Assembly (NCBI RefSeq): GCF_000292245.2
Contig: NZ_ALPT02000056.1
Coordinates: forward strand, 1 to 27,353
Direction of reading: 5' to 3'
Source of the DNA: Alkalihalobacillus alcalophilus ATCC 27647 = CGMCC 1.3604
GTDB lineage: Bacteria; Bacillota; Bacilli; Bacillales; Bacillaceae_D
Length of the DNA stretch: 27,353 nt
Shown here piece by piece: positions 1-7,082 of this stretch. The notes beneath the pieces are model-generated. The model was not told where the DNA came from and did no database searches. It saw only the letters and a program-made list of their open reading frames with translations. The first letter of the stretch is position 1. Every line of letters starts with the position of its first letter. Made by a program: the position numbers and the translations under genes.

Positions 1-458
1 CCCTGCTCCCATTCTTTTAACTTAGGATTGTACATATAACCTTTAATTTGTAAACGATTTGAACCTACACCTTCTAATGAAAAAGCGAGTATTGCACCAT
101 TAATCCTTTGATAATTATCAACATATGAAGATAGCTTTTTTAATTTTTCGACCATTGCGACTTCCTTCTTAGCAATTAACATTCCTATATATGGTCCGAT
201 ATGCCATTCATTATCGATAATTTTTATTTCAAAGTCAGCTACTTCTGGAAGATTAAGCTGTTTGATAATATTGGCTGATAAATGCAGTTCCTGAGGATTC
301 ATTTCTTCCACACTCTGAAAATGCACTTCCTTTATTTGCAGACCGAAGCGGACATACCCTTTTTGTTGAACATTACTTTTCAAGTTCTTATACACATCAG
401 CATGAATAGTCATCGTGTTTTTCGTTGTTTCATCTGAGATGACGGAAAAAGTATTCAT
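1..458 (-). CDS. YheC/YheD family protein (N-terminal part; 3' end beyond window)
   Basis: This open frame starts at an ATG at 458 and runs off the left edge, giving 152 codons of the N-terminal region. A strong AAAGGAGGG ribosome binding site lies about 11 bases upstream. The translation contains GPYIGMLIA (about residue 88) followed by a Y-x(6)-NGAILAFSLEG stretch and IKGYMYNPKLKEWEQG, which I recognise as the N-terminal domain of the Bacillus YheC/YheD proteins. These are ATP-grasp-fold proteins associated with the endospore coat. The ATP-grasp part itself would lie outside the window. A 14-base palindrome at 515-528 and a CATATTTT-like -10 sit upstream and could belong to a sporulation promoter, but spacing to a -35 is not convincing. 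The family call rests on the motif pattern; enzymatic role is unknown. Confidence 0.75.
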   Translation of the reverse strand, partial: MNTFSVISDETTKNTMTIHADVYKNLKSNVQQKGYVRFGLQIKEVHFQSVEEMNPQELHLSANIIKQLNLPEVADFEIKIIDNEWHIGPYIGMLIAKKEVAMVEKLKKLSSYVDNYQRINGAILAFSLEGVGSNRLQIKGYMYNPKLKEWEQ

Positions 459-656
459 CGTCTTTTTTTCCCTCCTTTTTTCTCTATTGCTAAACTCATA
501 TAAAAATATGCTATGAATAAATTTATTCCTTGTCTATTGTATAAGCCTGTAAGGAGCGTCTAAAATCAGAAAATCTATCAAATCGCCTTTATCCCTCTCT
601 ATAAATCGTCTATTATTTCCTCGATCAACTCTATTAAGCTAAACTTATTAATCAAC

Positions 657-706
657 AAAAAAAGACCACTCAATAGGTTGAATAACCTTGTGAGATAGCC
701 TTTTTT
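657..706 (-). terminator. Intrinsic terminator of the flavin reductase gene (shared terminator family)
   Basis: On the minus strand a hairpin spans 700-664, with arms GGCTATCTCA and TTGAGTGGTC joined by AGGTT-ATTC-AACCT. A run of seven T follows at 663-657. Several pairs are G-U. It lies 30 bases past the stop codon at 736. The same design and loop recur at 9240 and 26975. Confidence 0.8.
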
Positions 707-735
707 CTATATATATATAAACTTCATTGCTTTTT

Positions 736-1236
736 TTACTTTGTGCTATAAAATTCGTTAGGAATTGGACCAAATGTTCTTTTATGATAGAGAAGTGGTT
801 CTTTCTTCTCACTTTCAATCTCGATCACTTTACCAATTAAGATCATATGGTCTCCAGCTTCAACCATTTTATAAGTTTCACATTGTAGAACACCCGCAAC
901 ATTTTTTAAAACCGGCAAGCCATGCTCCGATTTTTCCCATTCTGTATTTGCAAATCGATCATCAACACGTGAAGCAAATAACTGGCAAACATCACTTTGG
1001 TCAGATGCTAGCACATGGACAGCAAATTTATTTGTATTTGTAAAAACATCATATGATGAAACTCGTTTATCAATCGACCATAAAATAAGAAGCGGATCAA
1101 TCGAAACCGATGCAAAGGAATTAACTGTTAATCCTAACGGGACTCCATCATCAGTAGTTGTTGTTACAACCGTCACACCAGTCGGATAATTTCCCATGAC
1201 CTCTTTAAATAAATCAACTTTGCTTACTTCACTCAT
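736..1236 (-). CDS. Flavin reductase domain protein (FMN-binding, HpaC-like)
   Basis: The 166-residue product has the flavin reductase-like fold (PF01613 type). Visible signatures are NYPTGVTVVTT near residue 16, a GLTVNSFASVSIDPLLILWSI block at about 35-55 that normally lines the FMN site, and the GDHMILIGKV motif near 128 close to the C-terminus. Such proteins use NAD(P)H to reduce FMN or FAD and supply reduced flavin to a separate monooxygenase. Length is normal for the family. The ATG at 1236 is preceded by GGGAGGGAG. The gene stands alone and is closed by a hairpin terminator. No oxygenase adjoins it; the two luciferase-like enzymes at 19977-21988 would need reduced flavin, but linking them is speculation. 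The exact substrate flavin cannot be read from sequence. Confidence 0.85.
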   Translation of the reverse strand: MSEVSKVDLFKEVMGNYPTGVTVVTTTTDDGVPLGLTVNSFASVSIDPLLILWSIDKRVSSYDVFTNTNKFAVHVLASDQSDVCQLFASRVDDRFANTEWEKSEHGLPVLKNVAGVLQCETYKMVEAGDHMILIGKVIEIESEKKEPLLYHKRTFGPIPNEFYSTK

Positions 1237-1493
1237 AAAAAAAATCTCCCTCCCAAAATATCCTGATAGCTACATCAGCTACTTTTTAAACAAAAATGTA
1301 TATAAACTCATTGTAAATATAGCATATTTTAAGCTTCTTTGCCTAGAGCGTTGCTTTCTTTATCAAGAAAATTAGCTAACTGACGAGAACATACCTATTT
1401 GTTAGTCTCAATTGTGAGCAAAGTTTAGTAAAGAAACTATGTTCAGCTATCGCCAAGGTTCATACTAAGCAAAAATACCTTCATCATAACGCG

Positions 1494-2411
1494 TTAAATC
1501 TGATAATCGGTTGGATTTAAAATCAGTTCTACAACACTTTCAAATAGCTGGCGTTGTTCTGGCCGCTTCCAATCTTCCTCCACTTCAGCCAATAGCCACA
1601 TAACTTCATCAAGAAAGACATGATTTAAAGCAGCAAGCCACCATTCCTTTTCTTCCTCTTTTATACTTGAATATGTATAATACCCGGCCAAAAACCATTG
1701 CCACTCTTCTTTTGTAAATACACGATTTGGTGCTGAATCAAGTTCATTATGAAAAAGGAAAAGGGCTAATGCTAAATCAAATAGTTTTGGGAGCCAAATG
1801 GCGTTATCTGGATCAATTAAAATAGGTTGCTTCTGATAGATTAAATTATTGGCTTTATAATCATGAGGAGTCAAAAGCCATTGAATATTTGCTGCTTTTA
1901 TAGCCTCTTGTGAGTGAACGGATTCTAACAACTGCTCATATAAGCTTTCTGTATCTACGTTTGCTTGATATTGTTTCGTAAAGTGACGAATCAAACCGAT
2001 ACTTTCTTCCACTTCATGTTTATAAAAATCAAAAACACGATATTGTGGCAACTGATAGGAATTAGTTTCTGGAGATAGCGAGTGAATTTTCCCTAATAGT
2101 TCTCCTGCTTGGCGAATATTCTTTTCTGAGCCCGTATATTTGTTCCCATAAATAAATGGGTAGACAACATAACAATCATCTTGAATTTGTTGAGGGTTAT
2201 CAACCTTTAAGGAAACAGGGATTACAACAGGAATTTCATGTTCGTTTAAATACGTCGTGTAACGAATTAATCTTTTGGACTTTTCCAGTGGAGATTGTGT
2301 TCTTTTAATGATCTGTTCATCGACTTTATAGACAGGTGAAAATGAGTAAATACTTTGAGGTTCTTCCTTTACATCGATTAAAAACTTTTTCAAAATTTCC
2401 TTCCCATCCAA
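1494..2411 (-). CDS. Aminoglycoside-phosphotransferase-fold protein (APH/kinase-like)
   Basis: This 305-residue protein has the layout of the phosphotransferase enzyme family (PF01636 type). An N-terminal lobe precedes TPHDYKANNLIY at 181-192, which corresponds to the catalytic HxDxxxxN loop (D184, N189). LIDPDNAIWLPKLFDLALAL follows at 199-218, where D200 and D202 would bind metal. The hinge-like YVVYPFIYGN is at about 81-90. Bacillus genomes carry many such proteins, including spore-coat CotS-type members and small-molecule kinases, and the substrate cannot be named. The start is a TTG at 2411 with AAGGGGGAA upstream; no in-frame ATG fits better. It is followed about 70 bases upstream by the secreted-protein gene on the same strand, so co-transcription is possible. 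I do not see enough to predict antibiotic resistance. Confidence 0.7.
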   Translation of the reverse strand: MDGKEILKKFLIDVKEEPQSIYSFSPVYKVDEQIIKRTQSPLEKSKRLIRYTTYLNEHEIPVVIPVSLKVDNPQQIQDDCYVVYPFIYGNKYTGSEKNIRQAGELLGKIHSLSPETNSYQLPQYRVFDFYKHEVEESIGLIRHFTKQYQANVDTESLYEQLLESVHSQEAIKAANIQWLLTPHDYKANNLIYQKQPILIDPDNAIWLPKLFDLALALFLFHNELDSAPNRVFTKEEWQWFLAGYYTYSSIKEEEKEWWLAALNHVFLDEVMWLLAEVEEDWKRPEQRQLFESVVELILNPTDYQI

Positions 2412-2483
2412 TTTTAGTTCCCCCTTTTCACATTAAGCTCCAATATACCATAATATTTAGAAAATAAGGGCTTTCATAATCGG

Positions 2484-3026
2484 TTATTTCATATTTTCGG
2501 CAATTTCTATTAACTGTTCTTTATTTAAAACCGTACTTTTTAATTCAATAAAAGTCTCATTCTGAACCCAACGCAAAACACCACCTGGATAAGCCTGGTC
2601 GTCCCATCTAATAAAACGACCATTATGTTTGTTAATTTCAACCGCAACTCCTTCATTTTTATTAAATTTAAATTCTTCCACTATTTTTTTCGTGTTTTTA
2701 TGTCGCTCGAATTGATCGCTCTTGCGTTTTTCCTTAACGATTAAATGACCTCTTGCTCTATGTTGTGTCACCGTCAGCGATAATTGATCCGACTCTTGAG
2801 CAAAATAGTCTAATTGAACAAGCGTAATTGGTTTTGCCGAATCGAGAAATTTTGGTTCGGTTACTTGCAAATACGTCTGTTCGATCAGTTCAGGAGTGAA
2901 GAAATGAAATTCCACACGTTCCCTTAATGTATTTAACGGTACATTTGATTGTGCCATTACTCCAGCACTAGAGGTAAAAACAAATAGACCAATCAGAATG
3001 ATAAATAAATAACGTCCCTTCTCCAT
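2484..3026 (-). CDS. Secreted protein, possible DUF4367-like domain
   Basis: The 180-residue product begins with a classic signal peptide: MEKGRYLF, a hydrophobic core and a probable cleavage after GVMA-Q. There is no lipobox cysteine, so a secreted or cell-wall-retained soluble protein is expected. The mature part is basic and ends with WVQNETFIELKS...LNKEQLIEIAENMK. That pattern is typical of the DUF4367/lipoprotein-carrier-like domains found behind anti-sigma factors and in exported Bacillus proteins; this assignment is tentative. The ATG at 3026 is preferred over the in-frame TTG at 3029 because AGGAG lies 9 bases before it. Function is unknown. Confidence 0.65.
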   Translation of the reverse strand: MEKGRYLFIILIGLFVFTSSAGVMAQSNVPLNTLRERVEFHFFTPELIEQTYLQVTEPKFLDSAKPITLVQLDYFAQESDQLSLTVTQHRARGHLIVKEKRKSDQFERHKNTKKIVEEFKFNKNEGVAVEINKHNGRFIRWDDQAYPGGVLRWVQNETFIELKSTVLNKEQLIEIAENMK

Positions 3027-3160
3027 CAAAACTCTCTCCTCATAAGGTTATTCTTGATGAGTGTTTGTGAAAAATAGGATTCTATTCGTTTTGTTTTTAT
3101 ATTTTGTAAATAAGCACTCATACATGTTCGACACGAAAACGACATCCGTCATAAATAAAG

Positions 3161-3199
3161 AAAATCCCATCTAGCCCTAGTTGGGTAGATGGGATTTTC
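3161..3199 (-). terminator. Intrinsic terminator of the UbiD-family gene
   Basis: A perfect 12-bp stem (AAATCCCATCTA with TAGATGGGATTT, at 3186-3197 and 3162-3173) encloses a 12-base loop. It is followed on the minus strand by TTCTTTATTT. It sits 14 bases past the stop codon at 3213. Confidence 0.85.
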
Positions 3200-3212
3200 T
3201 ATCTAATTCCCT

Positions 3213-5030
3213 TTAATTGATTAACTTTCCATTTTGATAAAATCGTTCTAACTTAGCTGTAACTTCTTCATCTGGAATTAACGGTGGGGCGTGATGTGGT
3301 TTTTTTCTAATATCAATAATAAGGTTGTCACAGCCCCAATGTTTATGAGCATACGTAGGATTCACGCCATAAATATCGGTCGCAGGGTTACTTCTTGTAA
3401 AAGTCGCCCATAAAAAATTGCTTAAGCTCGCACTGACAAAATCACTATCGTCAGCGACAATAATCATCGGACATAATTGAATATCTTCTATTTGTGCCAG
3501 CTCTTCTCCTAGTACTTTCATTTCTTCTTGTGTTTTTTCATACGTCTCAAACTTCGACTTATTAATCGCAATAATTCCTGGTTGAACAAAACGAGCGTCT
3601 TGAATTGTGCTATGTTTCTTTAAAATTTGAGGAACTTCTTGACATAAATCACGTTTTTTATCACCAGCTGCAGCAAAGATAACCTTACTTCCTTGATTAA
3701 TGCCTGTTCCCGTATAATCAAGGGTATCAATTGTTGTATTCGTTTGAAAATGAATATCTCTTTGCAAATCAATTCGCTCTAGAAGATAAGAGAAAAATTC
3801 TTCTTCTCGATGAGTAGATAACTCTTTTTCCTCTTCTGCGGCGATAAATAAATATTTGGCCAAACTTAAATGACTTGTCCCAAGAATTCGATTCGCAATT
3901 GTCAAAATCTCTTGTGGCTGTTCTAATTTTTGGAATGGTGTATAACGCTCATACCCAATCGCTAAAAGGAGCGGGTGGACACCAGCCGCATCAACGGCAT
4001 GCACTTCTTTTACTCCAGGGATTTCTGCTTTGACCGCTCCTCCTGTTAATTCATGAATCAACTCCCCAAAGGAAGTATCTTCTTGTGGCGGACGACCAAC
4101 AACCGTAAATGGCCAGATTGCCTTTTCTTTCGCATAGACTTTATGAACCTTCATCACTGGAAACTCATGGACCAGACTGTAATAACCTAAATGATCCCCA
4201 AACGGTCCTTCTGGTTTTGTCTCATTCGGATAAATATCACCGGTAATCACAAAATCAGCATCATGACTGACACAGTATCCATCCTCATAACTATAACGGA
4301 AACGACGTCCGGCAAGGAGACCGGCAAAAGTCATTTCACTTAATCCCTCAGGTAACGGCATTACTGCTGATAAAGTATGTGACGGGTGACCACCGATAAA
4401 AATACTTACCTTTAATGGCTCGCCTTTTTTAACGGCTTTTGCTTGATGGACACCAATTCCTCGATGGATTTGATAGTGTAGACCTATCTCTTTATCGATC
4501 TCATATTCATTTCCACTTAGTTGCACACGATACATTCCGAGATTGGCATTCATAATTCCTGGTTTTTCTGGATCCTCCGAATAAACTTGTGGTAATGTCA
4601 CAAAAGCACCGCCGTCATCTGGCCATGATTTCACTTGTGGTAAATCTGAAATTTTAATTTCTTTAAACGTGCTTGGCAACCCTTTTTTCTTTTGTGGCAA
4701 AGCGTTCGTTGCTGCAAAACCTGAACCGACATGTTTAAATGGATTTTTTAAAACCTTCATCGGATCGTTTCGTACCGCAATCACTGCTTGTGTCTTTTCT
4801 ATTGTTTTTCTGAACATAAATTGACTGCGTTCAATGGTTCCGAATAAATTAGAAACAGCCGGATACTTTGAACCTTTTACGTTTTCAAAATAAAGAGCTG
4901 GTCCCCCTTCTGCATACACACGTAAATGAAGAGCCGCCATTTCCAAATTCGGGTCTACCTCTTCTTTAATTCGAACTAAATGACCCGCTTTTTCTAAATC
5001 TATAATACATTCCTCTAAACTCTCATACAT
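3213..5030 (-). CDS. UbiD-family prenylated-FMN-dependent (de)carboxylase, long form
   Basis: This 605-residue protein is a UbiD-type enzyme, which uses prenylated FMN to add or remove a carboxyl group on aromatic or unsaturated acids. Hallmarks are NANLGMYR at 161-168, IGGHPSHTLSA at 212-222, E232 in SEMTFAGLL, and PEGPFGDHLGYYS at 273-285. By analogy with fungal Fdc1, N163 and E232 would bind the metal, while R168, E274 and D279 form the catalytic triad; all are present. At about 600 residues it belongs to the long subgroup, rather than the roughly 470-500-residue UbiD/YclC type. The substrate is unknown. No UbiX flavin prenyltransferase lies in the window, so the cofactor must be made elsewhere. 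It appears monocistronic, with a hairpin terminator just downstream and a 311-base gap upstream. The Shine-Dalgarno (TAGGGG) is weak and 10 bases from the ATG. Confidence 0.85.
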   Translation of the reverse strand: MYESLEECIIDLEKAGHLVRIKEEVDPNLEMAALHLRVYAEGGPALYFENVKGSKYPAVSNLFGTIERSQFMFRKTIEKTQAVIAVRNDPMKVLKNPFKHVGSGFAATNALPQKKKGLPSTFKEIKISDLPQVKSWPDDGGAFVTLPQVYSEDPEKPGIMNANLGMYRVQLSGNEYEIDKEIGLHYQIHRGIGVHQAKAVKKGEPLKVSIFIGGHPSHTLSAVMPLPEGLSEMTFAGLLAGRRFRYSYEDGYCVSHDADFVITGDIYPNETKPEGPFGDHLGYYSLVHEFPVMKVHKVYAKEKAIWPFTVVGRPPQEDTSFGELIHELTGGAVKAEIPGVKEVHAVDAAGVHPLLLAIGYERYTPFQKLEQPQEILTIANRILGTSHLSLAKYLFIAAEEEKELSTHREEEFFSYLLERIDLQRDIHFQTNTTIDTLDYTGTGINQGSKVIFAAAGDKKRDLCQEVPQILKKHSTIQDARFVQPGIIAINKSKFETYEKTQEEMKVLGEELAQIEDIQLCPMIIVADDSDFVSASLSNFLWATFTRSNPATDIYGVNPTYAHKHWGCDNLIIDIRKKPHHAPPLIPDEEVTAKLERFYQNGKLIN

Positions 5031-5341
5031 ATGACAAAAACCCCTATATTCTAAAGTCTTTTATCATAATTATACCTTTAATCGAAAGCGTTGTCTCGCT
5101 AGAACCTATTTGTTCATAGAGTTGCATTATTTAGGAAAGGTGAACTATATTAAAAAAGGAAATTTGGCGTACGTAATCTATACAAGCGATTAAGATCAAA
5201 CAGCATTGCTGAAGTATTAGGATTAGCCAGCTTAAATCTATCTAAAAACATCGTTACCTTCCCTACTTTTGCCGTTTCTACCTTTTCACGAAAAAAAACC
5301 GATAAAGCCTGATGCTCTTTATCGGTTTCGTCACTTTTTTA
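5031..5341. other. Gene-free interval with a possible adenylation-domain remnant
   Basis: This 311-base gap separates the UbiD-family gene from cysI. Its right end holds the cysI terminator. On the plus strand, 5161-5190 reads NLAYVIYTSD then stop, close to the NRPS adenylation core motif LAYxxYTSG, but flanking sequence shows no extended adenylation domain. No supported gene was found. Confidence 0.4.
5291..5328 (-). terminator. Intrinsic terminator of cysJI
   Basis: A perfect 12-bp stem (AAACCGATAAAG with CTTTATCGGTTT, at 5317-5328 and 5296-5307) with a 9-base loop ends in a run of eight T on the minus strand. It lies just past the cysI stop codon at 5342. Confidence 0.9.
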
Positions 5342-7054
5342 CTAATTATGAAAATTGGTTCCGTCTGTTGTGGCCTCAATAACTCCGACACGGACCAAGA
5401 AATTCCCAAAATGTTCGCCATCTTCTCGTTCTTTAGCATAACGAGGTAAAAGCTCATTTAAAATCGAAATAATCTCAGCTTCCCCAATATTTTCACGGTA
5501 CAATTTGCTTAACCGGCTTCCGTCAAACGCGGCTCCAAGATACATGTTATACTTACCAGGGCCTTTGCCAATAAAACCAATTTCCGCTAAAGTAGGACGA
5601 GCGCAGCTGTTCGGACATCCAGTCATCCGGATCGTAATTTCTTTGTCACGTAAGCCATTTTGATTAACGATCTCTTCTACTTTATCAATAAATGATGGCA
5701 AGTAACGCTCAGCTTCAGCCATGGCTAAACCACAGGTTGGAAGAGCGACACAGGCTAGTGAGCTACGACGTAGAGCCGAATAATGCTCACCGTCTGTTAA
5801 CTTATATTCCTCAATTAATGCATTGATTTTTTTCTTTTTCTGACTTGTCACATTGGCAATGACAAGGTTTTGATTGGCTGTTAAACGAAAATCTCCCGTA
5901 TGAATTTTCGCAATTTCTCTTAACCCGGTCATAAGTGGATAGTTGTCTTCATCAACAATCCGACCACCTTCCACAAACAAGGTAAAATGCCATCTACCTT
6001 TGACTCCTTTTACCCAACCATACCTGTCTCCATTGCTATCAAAGTGGAAAGGCTTTGCTTCCTCTAAGGACCAACCGAGACGATTTTCAAGCTCTTTGAC
6101 AACCGCGTCTAAACCAAGACGATCAACGGTGTATTTAAAACGAGCATTTTTTCGTTCTGAACGATTTCCATAATCACGTTGAATCGTAATAATTTTTTCA
6201 GCAATATCTAGGATTTGCTCAGGTTTAACAAAGCCAATCACTTTCCCAAGTTGCGGGTAAGTAGTTGTATCACCGTGAGTCATTCCCATCCCACCACCAA
6301 TCGTAACGTTAAAACCAATAAGCTTTCCCTCTTCAACAATGGCAATATAACCTATATCTTGTGAGAAGACATCAATATCATTTGAAGGTGGCACAGCAAT
6401 CCCGATTTTAAACTTACGTGGCAAATAATGTTTTCCATACATAGGTTCTTCTGTTTCAGGAGTACCTGCGACTTTTTCTTCATCTAACCACAATTCATAG
6501 TAAGCTCGTGTTTTCGGCAATAGATGGTCGCTTAGCCGTTGTGACCATTCAAACACTTCACCATGAACCTCTGATTGATAAGGGTTTGGGTTTGCCATAA
6601 CATTACGGTTTACATCCCCACAGGCAGCAATTGTATCTAATTTTGATGCATAAATATCTTGAATCGTCTGTTTCATATTCCATTTCAAAATTCCATGCAT
6701 TTGAAAGGCTTGACGAGTCGTTAGCTTAAGTGTTTGATTTCCATACTTCCCGGCTAGCTCATCCATGACCAACCATTGCTCTGGTGTTGAAACTCCACCA
6801 GGTGTCCGAACACGCAACATAAATTGAAAGGCTGGCTCAAGCTTTTGTTTATTTCGTTCGTTCCTTAAATCACGGTCATCTTGAAGATAACTCCCATGAA
6901 ACTTCATTAAACGATTATCATCATCCGAAATTCCTGAACTAATTGGTTCTTCCATAGACTCCGCTAACGTTCCACGTAAATAATTACTTTCATCTTTTAT
7001 ACGCTCAACATCACTTGGAGGTCCTTCTGGTGCTTTTAAGATTTTGTTCGACAT
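5342..7054 (-). CDS. cysI: Assimilatory sulfite reductase, hemoprotein (beta) subunit
   Basis: CysI carries siroheme and a [4Fe-4S] cluster and performs the six-electron reduction of sulfite to sulfide in the cytoplasm, with electrons from CysJ. The 570-residue product has the two cluster/siroheme signatures: C435-x5-C441 in ACVALPTC and C480-x3-C484 in TGCPNSCARP. The ferredoxin-like half-domains are visible at RVRTPGGV...LTTRQAFQMHGI (81-122) and TGDFRLTANQNL (386-397), and the siroheme loop NRNVMANPNP is at 149-158. Length matches the family. The start has AAAGGAG upstream. The gene is 28 bases downstream of cysJ and clearly forms an operon with it. No sulfate activation genes (ATP sulfurylase, PAPS reductase) are in the window, so those steps are encoded elsewhere. 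Confidence 0.97.
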   Translation of the reverse strand: MSNKILKAPEGPPSDVERIKDESNYLRGTLAESMEEPISSGISDDDNRLMKFHGSYLQDDRDLRNERNKQKLEPAFQFMLRVRTPGGVSTPEQWLVMDELAGKYGNQTLKLTTRQAFQMHGILKWNMKQTIQDIYASKLDTIAACGDVNRNVMANPNPYQSEVHGEVFEWSQRLSDHLLPKTRAYYELWLDEEKVAGTPETEEPMYGKHYLPRKFKIGIAVPPSNDIDVFSQDIGYIAIVEEGKLIGFNVTIGGGMGMTHGDTTTYPQLGKVIGFVKPEQILDIAEKIITIQRDYGNRSERKNARFKYTVDRLGLDAVVKELENRLGWSLEEAKPFHFDSNGDRYGWVKGVKGRWHFTLFVEGGRIVDEDNYPLMTGLREIAKIHTGDFRLTANQNLVIANVTSQKKKKINALIEEYKLTDGEHYSALRRSSLACVALPTCGLAMAEAERYLPSFIDKVEEIVNQNGLRDKEITIRMTGCPNSCARPTLAEIGFIGKGPGKYNMYLGAAFDGSRLSKLYRENIGEAEIISILNELLPRYAKEREDGEHFGNFLVRVGVIEATTDGTNFHN

Positions 7055-7082
7055 TCCTTACAAAACTCCTTTCCGTCAACTA

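Noticed and set aside
515..528. Palindrome GAATAAATTTATTC as an operator or part of a sporulation promoter.
   Set aside because: Fourteen-base AT-rich palindromes are expected by chance here, and the spacing to the CATATTTT-like -10 does not match a sporulation sigma factor clearly.
3975..4260. UbiD-family protein seemed to lack catalytic glutamates because DADFVITGDI replaces the common AEIVIEG.
   Set aside because: Counting from the metal-binding glutamate E232, the triad acids fall in the later EGPFGD motif (E274, D279), which is intact; R168 is also present. The variation is outside the catalytic triad.
5100..5330. Short open stretches on both strands as a degraded transposase.
   Set aside because: No DDE or helix-turn-helix motif, no terminal inverted repeats and no target duplication could be seen.
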